Shown piece after piece: positions 12,834 through 24,700 of a stretch of DNA of 64,000 nucleotides. Origin of the DNA: Coprinopsis marcescibilis (Eukaryota > Basidiomycota > Agaricomycetes > Agaricales > Psathyrellaceae); assembly GCA_004369085.1 (NCBI GenBank), contig ML210148.1:1-64000 (forward strand). Reading direction: 5' to 3'. The translations under genes were made by a program, and so were the position numbers. The first letter of the stretch is position 1. Each line of letters starts with the position of its first letter. Below the pieces are notes generated by a model. It worked only from the letters and a program-made list of their open reading frames with translations, was not told where the DNA came from and ran no database searches.

Positions 12834-15800
12834 ATGTCTCAAGCGAACTCTACGAATGGAAGCCGATCGCAAGATGAAATGTCCGTCTCTGAAATCAAGG
12901 CAAAGGCCAAAGACCAGGTCCAGAGGGAAGGGCGAGGAGCGTCAGCTATGTCCTTAATCAAAATCGCTCGGGTACAACTGCAGAATGCGAAGGACTACGA
13001 AAACAGAGGCGACCTGAAGAGTGCATTAGACCACTACATTAAAGCAGCGAGCTTGACCAAGATGGCTATGGATTCCCCCGAATTTGCCCAAGATTCTAAA
13101 GGCACGATCAGAAATGAGTGGAATGATTTCTGGAAGGTGCGCAGTTGCTGTAGACTCGGTGCTATAACAAGCACTTACCGTACTGTAGAACGAAGGCAGC
13201 GATCTTACTCAGAGAACCAGAGCTGTCGAGGACAAGCTAAAGGCCATCGAGAAACAAGCCGCGTGAGTGTTGCTTCCGCCCTTGAGAGTGCAGTAACTGA
13301 CTTGTTGTTCAGCGATGCAGCGCAGGAGCGTCAGGAAGACGGAGTGGACACTAAATCTGGAGGGTCTATAGCGGATCGCGTTCGAGCGCTACAGGACAAC
13401 GGCATGGCTGTTGGGCCGTCAAAACGATTCTCACGGGAAGTGGTAAATCTACCAACTCCCCCCCATTCACCGGCTCGCATCACCACTTCTACCTCAGCTT
13501 CTATCACCTCCAGCATCGTTGTACCTCCTACTCCTGTCTCCCCGTCTCCCCACACTCTGGTCTCACCGTCGAGCTTCGGACCGCCCTCACCATCCTCATC
13601 GCCCTCGTCGTCGCCCCAGATGGATCTCTCAGGGTTTTCGCAGTCATTCCCTTCAATCGATGAGCTGGACGAGAGTCTTGCTGCACTCTCGCTTCCATCA
13701 GTACCCACAGGTGCTCCTGGTGCCGCTGCGAACGGGGTGGCGAAGGGTGTTGGAAATGGCATTGCGGCACCATCTCCTCTCACACAGTTCAGAAGTTACG
13801 CCGACCATATAGAGAGACCAGCAAGTACGCCAATTCCAGCCATCGTCAGCACGTTCTCGAGTCGCCCAGGGTCACCAAACTTAACCACGATGCCCAAACC
13901 CTCTGGACCGAAAGTACATTTGCCCAACACCAACTCAGCATTGCCCAAAGACCTCCTGAATTATGTCCGCGACTACAAAGTTCTGTTGATCGATGTCCGA
14001 AACCGAGATGATTTTGACAGAGAACATATCAAAGCACCTGCTGTAGTGTGTATTGAACCCACGGTTCTTCTGCGCGAAAGGTAAAGACATTTGTTCCATT
14101 CCCACCGACGAAACCGGATTGATGTTCTTTTTGTTTCAATAGCGTGAATGCGGAAGCGCTCGAGAATTCGATGGTGGTCGCACCGCGTGGTGAAACCAGT
14201 CTCTTCGAAAACCGGGACAAATTCGACCTTGTAGCCATTTACGACCAGTCTTCAAGCTCATTCGGTGACGCTCGAACACCTATGTCTATCCTTTTTAGAA
14301 TTATCTACGAACAGGCGTTCAGGAAATTTCTGAAACGGATGCCAATGATGGTTGTTGGGGGGCTAGACGCGTGGAAACGGGAGTTTGGCGGAGCGGAACT
14401 TGTCAGAGGTTCAGGGGATCCCGGAACGCCAGCAACCGATTTACAACGCGTCCCGAGTATGGATTCTTCTAAATCAATACCGTCTTCCACAAGTCCAAAT
14501 CCCAACAATCCTTTCACAAACGGCGCCTACAACTCATATGTCCCTAGCCCTGCCAATGGTAGCAACAACGTTGACCCACATCAGGTGTGGACGCCCAAAC
14601 CTCGAACTATCAATGGTAGCAATCCTTTCCATTCCATCAGCTCACAAGACAGTTCCGGACATTCAAGGTGTGTGTATTATAACGACGATCTCGACTGCAT
14701 TGAACAAAGGACCTCTTTAGATCACCTGCCGACCATTCGTCTTCTGCACCTCCACCGTCGATACCCTTATCCCGTCGGCCAGCAATGGCACGGCCAGGCT
14801 CTGGATCAGTGTCCTTCTCGCGCAGCGCCAATGTACGTTATTTGGTTAGTGCCTTGTACTTTATCTCATTTATTTTTAGCCATCTTCTCCTCTTGCTACC
14901 CCACACACCAACGGATACCCATCAACAGGCTCAATATTATATCCATCTTTCCCTCCTCGCATATCTCCTACTGCTTCTGGTTCTGCTTCCAACTCTGGTT
15001 CCTTTCCATTCTCCTCTACCCCGCAGTACGACATTGCATCGCCGCCACAGGCATCCATTAATCCTTCATCATTGTCTCGTAGGCGCAGTGACTACGTAGA
15101 TCAGTCTCAAGAGGCTCTGTTTACGCTGCAAAACCGGACCCCCATTGATTACCCTGAACTCTCCCTTTCCACTGCGCAAGTGCTCCGACCTCCACCAGCA
15201 GCAGCATCCCCGGCGTCTGACCGCCAGGACAACCGTCCACGCCTGCAACAGGTTTCATCGCCGTATGCCAATGCAAATGGCTGGGATCCTTCCAAGGTTC
15301 CAAGAATTAACTCGGATTACCCAGTCACCTATTGGGGTGATGTGCAGATTGGATACTCTGGGTTAAAGAATCTGGGCAATACGTGCTACATGAACGCACC
15401 GATACAGTGCCTAAGTGCGACTGTTCCCTTTGCGAGGTTCTTTACAGGTTCGTGGCTGACTTTGATCAGACGACTTGTTGTGTAGCTAACGATTGTGATT
15501 AACCTTAGAGGGCCGGTGGAAGACTGCTATCAACTACACCAACAAGCTTGGCTCGCAGGGGAAACTTGTGCAGGCGTTTGCTAAGCTGGTTTATGAGATG
15601 TGGGGCGGAGACCTTCCGTTCCTAACTCCCATGGACTTCCGGGTGAGTTGTTTTTGCAGACTTTTGAACTGTGACTCCTTATTGACCATGGAATAAATCA
15701 GAAATCAATATGTTCTCTGAATCAACAATATATCGGGTCCGATCAACACGACTCGCAAGAGTTCTTGAGCTTCCTGCTGGATGGCATCCACGAAGACTTG

Positions 15801-16796
15801 AACCGGGTGATGGTGAAGCAGAAGATCGTTCTTACGCCGGAACAGGAAGCTGAGCTGGAGAGGCTGCCCCCGATGATTGCCAGTGACCGGGAATGGAGGA
15901 CTTGGAAGTCGGGAAATGACAGTCTCATTGTGGACTTTTTCCAGGGACAGTTCAGGAGTCGGTTGAGGTGCTTGACCTGTGACAAGGTTTGTTTAGTGTT
16001 CTTGAGCAGGGATTTGGGTGTGGTGCTCACGCCTGATGTTTCAGACCTCGACGACATACAATGTATTTTCCATTCTGCAGCTTCCTATACCGTCAAGTCG
16101 AAGCTCGAAGGTTCCAATTGAGCGATGTCTTAACGCATTGTTCAGTGAGGAGGTTCTAGAGAAGGATGATATGTGGTACGTGGAGGCTGTTAATTTCTGC
16201 AAAGATTTCTGTGCTGATTGATTTCGTCAAGGGATTGCCCAAGGTGCAAAACAAAACGAAGAGCGATCAAGACTCTCGCTTTGGCAAGGCTACCTCCAAT
16301 CCTTCTCATCCATCTCAAGCGCTTCGAGGCTAATGGCCGGTTCTCCGACAAGGTTGACACCTTTGTCGAGTTCCCCATGGAGTCTCTGGACCTCACAAAC
16401 TATATGCCGCCTCCGCTGCCCCCAGGAGCTGATAGATCCGAGATCAACAACGGCGTACCTTTGTCACCCGAGGATCCGCGATCTCAATTGCCGCCCTACA
16501 GATACGATTTGTACGGCGTCACAAATCATTATGGCAACTTGAGCAGCGGGCATTGTAAGTGTTGATTTGTGTTCCTTGCGAGGTTGTACGGCTGATGTGC
16601 GGTTGGATTAGATACTGCCTGTATTGCCTCAAGAGGTGGTTGGATGATCTGCGACGATAGCAGTGTCAAACCCATGGACCCCAAGCAAGTCGTGGTGAGC
16701 AACAAGATAGCTAATAAATAGGAGTGATTAATACTAATACATAAACTACAGAACCAAAAGGCGTATGTTCTTTTCTATAAACGAGTCCGTTCGTAG
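12834..16796 (+). CDS. Ubiquitin carboxyl-terminal hydrolase, Doa4/USP8 type
   Basis: Twelve exons (12834-13136, 13189-13262, 13313-14080, 14143-14667, 14721-14832, 14880-15447, 15509-15642, 15702-15986, 16045-16175, 16232-16554, 16612-16694, 16752-16796) give 1116 residues. Domains in order: an N-terminal USP8-dimerisation/MIT-like helical region (about 30-150), a Pro/Ser-rich linker, a rhodanese-like domain (about 365-520: DYKVLLIDVRNRDDFDREHI), a second disordered linker, and the USP catalytic domain from about 745. The cysteine box is GLKNLGNTCYMN (Cys about 763). The histidine box is YGNLSSGHYTAC (His about 1074). Zinc-knuckle CxxC pairs (LTCDK, CPRCK) are present. Doa4/Ubp4 and USP8 recycle ubiquitin from cargo at endosomes with ESCRT. 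Homologues usually read MNSxLQCL after the cysteine; here it is MNAPIQCL. Confidence 0.92.
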
Positions 16797-17041
16797 ACTG
16801 TACAACAGCAACGTCCATGTTGTATGTAATCGTGTACTATATGATCGTGTTGCGTATCAACCGACCACCAACGCACCCTCCACTACCCCACTGCTTCAAC
16901 ATCGTCCCTATCAAAGACTTGCTCATCCCCTCCAACTTCCCTCTTTGCATTATGCTAGTCTGATATCGAAAAAGACACTTATCTCTTTCGCACCGGAATA
17001 ACTGTACGATAACCCTCCTAATTTGTTATACACCATTTGGA

Positions 17042-20000
17042 TCATGATACCATCATACCCATTGCTTTGCCGTTCATCTCGTTTGACTCAAAGTGGCATC
17101 TATGGCAGAGGAAGACGTCCAGGCCGCCGTTGGGGCCGAGGGTAGGGTAGAAGGCGGGGGAAAATTGTGAATGGCAGCGCAGGCATTCTGGGTCCGGGGA
17201 GATGGGGTCTGGTGGGCTGACGTATCCTTCGCTGCGGAGGTTTAGGATGCTGTCTAGTCGTTTAGCCTTGCGCAGGAGACCATGAGTCTGGCCTGTCTGA
17301 GCTTGTTTGTATGCTTGGCAGTATACCTGGAGTGCGGTCTACAAACAGAATTGACAGAATGGAATGATGAGTGAAAGGTAAAACAGGTGTATAGAGTTGG
17401 TATTCTCACCTCTCCGCCCTCGTTCGTTTCACAGATGTCGTAAATGGCTCGCTTGGTGTGATCGTGGTCCTTGCATGAGACGATCGCGTTCATGCATCCG
17501 GCTTCGCCCTTGAAGGTTGTTGTGATCGTAGTGTCCCTCCTGCTGCTCTTCACGGGCTGGATCTCGAATCCAAACTTGTGGGCTTGCTTCCACGCACATG
17601 AGACATGGAATTCCTTGGGGCAGTCTGTGCATTTGATAACGGACCCTTCCATCTCTCCGCACAGACAGCATTTCTGGTTATGGATTTAGTTTTGGTCCAA
17701 TTATGGGACGGGTGTGGGGGATCCGTACCGTAGTCCAACGATGCTTGCCGATGGCACTAAGGCCTTCCACCAACCGGAGCTTGTTAGCATCCGAAAAGTG
17801 CAGCTCAGGCAAGAAAACGGCACAGAGAACGTGTGTCCAGCCCTGCCCTTCAGTAGGTTTGCACGCGCGCAAAAAAGTATCGGATGATGGCCAAGGCTTA
17901 ATCCTCTTCTCTTCCGGTCCAGATCGAGGGCACAGCAAACAATCATGGTTCTAACAGCCAATTGTTCTCGTCAGTGCTTCTTCTGAAAAAAAGGGACAAA
18001 GAAGAACGTACGATGGACGCTTCCAGCGTCTCTTCGTTCTCGCACAGTTCGCAACTCCAGTCGTCGAGAGTGCCTGGATCGACGAGGGCTCCGACACAGC
18101 CTGCGTGTGCTTTGAACTGGCACTTCTTGCAACGCAGCACCTTGCCTAGTGGGCCTTGCTTGCTGCACGCGGAGCATCTGATTTGTGGAGCGGCGGATAC
18201 AACTGGGGGTGGAGTCGCCTGGACAGACGCCGAGGTCTATTTCAAGCATAATCAGCCCCTGAAATCGAAGACAAGCTCATTAAAGTATACGACTTACCCT
18301 TGGCCGTTTGACACTTGGACCAGCAAGCGGTGTACCTTCTCTCTTCTCCGTCGACTTGCCCTTGGAGCTGGGAATTGATTCCTCCCTCATGGGACGCACA
18401 TTCAAATCGGCATACTTTCTCCAATTAGTGCCGCAGTTGTCGCATAGAATGTTGCTCTGAAGGCCCTTGGGGGCCTTCCACCACTGCTTAGACTCGCGCG
18501 TGCGGCAGGCACCGCAGCTCGGTGACTTTGACGGTTGTGCGACAATGGACCCTTCGCCCTCTATCAACCCCACACACTGTCCATCATGTCGTTCGGCAGC
18601 GTTGCGGTACTGACGATGTACAGGCTTTGCGGGGGGCCCGGCATTCTTGAGGCGCCTGTTCTCTTCTTTGAGTTTGGAACTAAGTTGGGGGGCGGAGACG
18701 TCAGCGCGATCACAATAGGGACAAGAATGGAAAGTCATTTCACCTTTTCCAGTGGCCAAAGAACCGGACGACCTCCGGCATAGACCTGTTGGGCACTTCG
18801 TCCTTTGCGGCGCGGAGCTCTGGCCCGTGAAGGGCAATTGCATCCTCGAAAGCAACAATCTCGTCGTGTGACCAGGGTCTGTCTGTGTATGATGTCTCCG
18901 ATTTCTTCCACTGTATTACGGGGGAACATGAGTCGGTATGGCGAAAGTGTATCGAGGTACTAACCTTTTCCAACCGGACGGAGCTTTTCATATTCACAGA
19001 TGTATAGGGACGAGCCGCCAGAGCTGCATCGGAAAATCGGCGTATCACTTCCGTTAGCCAGTCGACACTATATTGAAGCTTGGCATCGCTGGTCAGCTGT
19101 TTCTTGCATGCCTCAACTGTAACGAAAGGTGAGTGATTTTTGTTCGCTTTCATCATGTGTAAGGAGCATAACATGCCTTCCGTCACTGCCAACGAAGCTC
19201 AGATTAGATAAGCGCCAGAGAAGATATTTTGGGGTCGCACCTTCCGCCTCTGTCAGAGAGTTAATGACGCCGAGTACTTCGACTGTATTGTCGCCACCGC
19301 GCTCCTCGAAGTCTGAGAACCATAAATGTCAAGGTCACGTTGGGCTTACAATTGAATAGAATGCACCATACCTGGAGGGTAATTGTACGGGTCTGGCTTG
19401 GATGGCACGGTGGCTTGATACTTCGGACCATGTCGTGTAGCTGTTCGGGGGAAGATTAAATCTTCTTCATCTAGTTTTAAGTTCAGCGAAACTAAGTCGC
19501 ATTGGGCAATTCCGGAAATAGCGCACCCAAAGTGTCCTCAGCAACCGTGTGCTGGCTGTAAAGAGCCAGATCGGGTCAATTCAATGCGATGGATGGAAAA
19601 CGGCAACAACAAGTCCTACCCAAAGTAACGGAAGGGCCACATCTTGAAGTGCTTGATCTCGACTACTTCCTCGCGTTCGGCCTGTCCTTTGTCCTTTCTA
19701 GGACGACCGCGACCTCGAGCTGGAGGTGCGTTGGATTTGAGGGGCCTGGATATGGAGGAAAGGTGTCGAACGTCGTGACTGTCCACCTCTTCCTCGTGTC
19801 TTCGCGAGCATGGCGCACAGGTCCAGCCATAGCCACGGGTTGGCTTAGCGAGCAACGGGGGTTGCACGCATCGCATGTGGAAGAATCGTTTGCATCGGTC
19901 ACATTGGACAGTATCAGGGCTGGGCAAGTAGAAGAACAACCAAAGTTTTAAGTTCCTCGAGATGATTGTCACCCAAAAAGTGCCACTACCCACCTGGCAC

Positions 20001-20689
20001 ACCAATTCTGACAATTGTCACAGAGACGAATATGGTCAGTCAGGTCAGGGATGACCTCCTTCTCCGCTACCACATATTCGTATCGCGAGATGAGCACGTC
20101 GCGAATTTGGTCGGGGACTGTGCGGGTGGGTTAAATAAGGAAAATCCATGACAAATACGAATATAATAAATGATTTGCTCACGGTTTCGCACATCGCGAG
20201 AGGGTATGACTTCAAACTCTTTCTTGATATAAGGGTCAAAAAGCCGGTTGAAGTAGAAACGATCTGGACGTTTCTTCCAGCCAGACAAGTCGGAAATTTT
20301 GTCTCTATGCACCACGTGGCAGCGACCTCGGATTTGATTGATGTCGCACACTTCTGAATATATCGCTGCCAGTAGCAGACGGGAGTCTGCTACGGGGCGG
20401 TCGCTCACGTCGCTTGGGCGATAATACCAGGCTAGTCGGACTCTGGTATAGTAGTAATTTTTGCCCTCTTCTCCCTTAGGGGCGTCTGCCGGGGGAAGAA
20501 ACTGCATTACGCGCCCCACTGAATAGGGTGTGCCATCACGAGCGTCCCAGCTGGGAGAGCAATAAACGTGGTCTGGAAAAAATATGTGAGGTGGTTGTTA
20601 GAGCAAGTAAGGAATGCATTAAAGAGGTCAATACCATTTACTCTGATGGTTTCCCCATTTTTCAGGTAAACTCGTATATCGTCGGTCAT
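17042..20689 (-). CDS. Snt2-like BAH-PHD-ELM2-SANT chromatin protein
   Basis: About fourteen exons encoding roughly 925 residues. Domains in order: a BAH domain from the N-terminus (start MTDDIRVYLKNGETIRVN, then HVYCSPSWDARDG), a first PHD finger (LCDNCQNWCA to WTCAPC), an ELM2 region (HGPKYQATVP onward), a SANT domain (RPWSHDEIVAFEDAIALHG to PEVVRFFGHWK), a GATA-like C4 finger (CGACRTRESKQWW to LCDNCG), a second PHD (CSACSKQGPLG), and an extended PHD (CLLCPRSG, KCCLCGEMEGSV, FHVSCAWKQ). This order is that of Snt2 in yeasts. Snt2 works with the Ecm5 demethylase and Rpd3 deacetylase in budding yeast, and with Lid2 in fission yeast. A last CxxC-x(n)-CxxC pair (CLRCHSQF, LCHRCHF) ends the protein. 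Exon joins around 19117-19240 are ambiguous: splicing may be one 124-nt intron or two short ones. Confidence 0.85.
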
Positions 20690-21798
20690 GGTCAGAGGCG
20701 AAGGTTACGCGGCTGAGCTCGAATTCTGAGCTCCAAATAAGGGAAAATAGGTTGAAGAACAAAGGGGATGCAGGCCACTGCCAGAAGAACGAAACTAGAG
20801 AATTCTAAATATTCAGAGCAAGCAGTTTGGAGAGAAATGGAGTGGTAGAAGTGAAGATTCAGGAGAAGGTGGAAGAGGGGAAACAAGAGGTGTAAATTCC
20901 AACTCCGACGGATGGACAGACAAATACTAGTTACGCTGGCCCTCAACCAGAAAGGCAGAACCTGCCCAGATCACGTCTGTCGAGAAATATATGGAGCCCA
21001 TCCTACGAGTCCTGGGCTCATGATCGTTGAGAAGCCGCTGCGGTATCTGTATTTCTGTTGACGAGGGAACTGTTGTTTGCTTGCGACGGGGGAACGATGG
21101 TGGTATTCACGCATAAATGTGCTGAAGCATACAAGCAGCAGAGCAGTCGAAATATGTGAATTGGTATACATCCCCCAGGCAGGGCATTCGGTATGCAGTT
21201 GCAACTTTGCTACTGGGGTCATCTGGCGGATTTAACGCCGGCGCCGACCATAGTTCCTACTACTGTCCGCTGGCGACCGACAATTGGCAAAAAGCACTGC
21301 AACGCTCACCTGTAGTCGCAGGTCTCTGGACTTTCTCTGAGGTAAATTGTTTACGCTCTCCAATGACTTTCCTTTGTTCCGGGATAACATTGGTATAACA
21401 CCGCCATAAGCGGAGGTCAGGCTGGAACGCCGGCCGATCCAAAGAACACGTTGAAATTCAAAATGAAATGTAAGAACCCTTAAGCTTGTCTTCTCTCCCC
21501 CAGAGTTGTGTTCTTCTGTATACCCTAGCGACTATAGGTCGAATATTTGTTACTTTGAGTTGTGTGGAATGTGGGGGTTGTGCTATTCATGTCATCGCGG
21601 AGGCAGATGCTCGTTCTGGTCCAGGCCCGATCAGTGGTGTTGGAATTCATCCTGTTCTGGAAATCAAGTTTCTTGTGGCCCTGCCGTCAGATTGTCCTTG
21701 GCTTTGGCCAGGTCTTCCGATCCCCACGTACTGCTGATACCTACTTCCACAGTTGCGCTCAGTGCTACGCATATCTGCCTGCAAAGGTGGTACCGTGT
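20690..21798. other. Long divergent intergenic region
   Basis: About 1.1 kb between the Snt2-like and histidine-kinase start codons. The kinase frame is open upstream to 21562, so part of this may be coding if an earlier start is used. I otherwise see no conserved protein, repeat or RNA. Confidence 0.4.
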
Positions 21799-24700
21799 AT
21801 GCCTGCTCTGTCATGGTTATTCCGTTCTGGGTCCTCTAGGCCGGTCGAGCGATGGGCGGATGAGGTTGCAAAGCAAGACCGAAATGATGACCTGGAGGCC
21901 AAACCGACCAGCTTTCAACGTCGTCGCACAACGACCACACCGGCATCCTCAACAGCAATAGACGACGGCCTTCCAGTACCAGTACTCTCAGGCGAACTCC
22001 ATTCGATCACATCCAGCCGCCGTCGACGACAGAAGGTTCGGACCAGCACTCTCCAGCGAGTTTGGGACGAGTTCAGGCGACGCCTTGGGTCCGGCAGTGC
22101 TCCCTCATCCAGCTCAATCAACGAGGAGACTGTGGCAGACCGGTCTTTCACTCGGAGAGTCGAAGTAAATGGCGACGAGGATGTGGATGAGGTCGTTGTG
22201 GACCGGGTTTGGTCAGAGGAGTTTCTCACCACTGCGTCTCAGCAGTCCGACGCCGAAGTTGAATCTCCAGAAAAGCAGGGAAGCTACGACAATCCATCTG
22301 GCAACACGGACAACGACAGTTATATTCGCCACGAATCCAATGCATCTGCATTTGAAATCTTTTTCCGCTACCGACTATGGCCAATAATCATGGACGTCTT
22401 CAGCTCGCGCTTCGCAGATGAACGGAAGGAACGTCATTACGCCCAGGTCGCTTTATATCTTGCACTGCGCCCACTTTTCCCTTTCTGACCCTCCTTTAGG
22501 AAGACTGGTTCGTGAAGAAACCTCTCGCGCTCGTAACCTCGTTGTGGTGGATTTGTAATTGGGTTCTGGCTTGCATATTCTTCCCAATTACGGACAAGGA
22601 AAACCCACCACCACTGGAAGATAAAATTTTCTACTGGGGAGTGCGTAGGACATTCTGCTCGCTCAGGTTTCAAGGTTAACATCAGCTGTAGGTGGCCCCT
22701 GTGCTCAGCATACCAGTCATGTAAGTTTGTGTCTTGTGGAAGACAAACATTCGACACTTTCACTAAACTCCATCAGTATCATGGTCATGTACGACTGGCC
22801 GCGCGACCGTCAATACATCTACCAAGCGTTCCTCATCGCCTCGATTTGGTGCTGGTAGGTTCCGCCTCTATCGTCATCATAATTTCACCTAATCCAGTAT
22901 GCAATGCCAAGGTCCTTCTACAACGTGATATATATGTGAGTCGTCTTCAAAACCCACGTATTGTCACTAATCTCTAACGCAATGGTACAGCAATATATGC
23001 GGTTACTACAGCAGACCAGGGACTGCGAATTGTCATGGTCGAGATTTCTTAGCAACCTTCTACTACACAACGGCAAGTTTCGCCTCCCCAGGATCTCCAA
23101 GGCCATCCTCCTAATCGGTCCTTAGGCCTTGCAAACGATAGGGTTCTTCGGCCTCAAGCTCAACCGGTTTCCAGCGGCCATTGGGGCCCTGGCTTACTTT
23201 TTGCTGTGCGTCACTACTACTTCCAACTGTGCATGGCACTAATCCATCACCGGTTCACCTACCTAGGGCCTCTATCACCATCATACCTGATCGTCCTACC
23301 TGGGCACGAAGTACGTGTGCTGGCCTACCTCTCCAAATGCTCACTAACGCATAGGTCGTAGGCATGATTAACTTTCTGGTATACCATTCTTGCAAGTCTT
23401 CTAACCTCTTCGTTCCCACTCCCCCGAACAACTAATGGCTCCCCTATACTTAGTTCTCATCTATGTACACTACGTGCGGGAAGTGGTAGGTCATATGCTT
23501 TATGACATCATCGGCGTCACTGACAAAGCGTGTTCGGGGATTAGTCTGAACGGCGGCTTTATACGTTACGGGACCAGCTGAAGATGCAATTCAAGGTGAG
23601 TGCATACCGAGGTCTGCCTGATCCCTCAGTTCGAGGGAGTCGGGTGAGAACCATATGACTTACCAGGTTGTACCAATCAGGCAACGCAACGGGCGCAGAT
23701 GAACGAAGTGAAAGCCTCGGATTCCAAGCGGCGACTTACCTCGTGAGTACCGGCTGAGTCATTTGTGGGTTATTGTTCGCTCAGTCTGGCCAATTTTGCA
23801 CTCTTTCTCCGCGCAGATACGTCTTCCATGATAAGTGTTTCAACTAAAAATCTTTTCTTGTCACGCCGAACTTACTTTCCGGTGCCAACACAGGTCCGAG
23901 TCCCGTTGAATACGGCGCGTAAGTGGCGCACCTGTCCAGAGTTTCGACAAGTTCTAACCTTTGCGTATTTGCCTTTCTTAGTGCTTGCGGTTCAGAACAT
24001 GGCTGCATCCGGAACAGTTGTGAAAGAACAAGAGCTAGAGTTCAGCGCGTTATCAGGGAGTCTGAGTATGATGTCAAAAGGTGCGCTGCGGACATGTCAC
24101 CGATTTATTGCGCAATCACTAACGTAGCGTTTTGATGCAGTTCTCAATGACGTGTTGGACTTGTGGGTGAAACTCATTTCATTTAAAACTTTAATTCTAA
24201 CGTGTGCGCGATTATCAGCAATCGGATGGATAGTGGCAAGTTCGAATCGGCTTCGAGGGTGATTAGCTTTGCCTCATTTGCGCGGTTGTTTCCGATGTTT
24301 ATTTTGGCTTTACGCGCTCCCTTCTAGCCATATGCTTTCCATCAGGTCATGCGATCCTTGTTTATCCCTTTGCGGTTGGCTACCGATGCGAGGGAACTCG
24401 TGTTTGAAACAAGCCTTGATCCTAAGATTGACACAGTGAGTGGCGTTGGTTAACCAATATGTCAAGCCACGATGCTAACCACTGGGCCTCTTAGCTTGCA
24501 CGTCGGCTTGCGTACGAAGCCATGGGCGAATCCATGGAAAACATCCGGAGTCACATCCTGGAATACCCAGATGCTGACGGCATCGTTGTTGGCGACGAAG
24601 CGCGGCTGCGACAGATTGTGACGAACTTGGCGAGCAATGCGTGCAAGTTTACGCCGCCTGGAGGCAAGCTTGCAATCACCACCAAGCTGGTCTTGCCGAG

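Noticed and set aside
23362..23460. Ordinary GT donor at 23379 in place of the GC donor at 23392
   Set aside because: It gives a frame that cannot join the downstream exon encoding [13 protein letters not shown].
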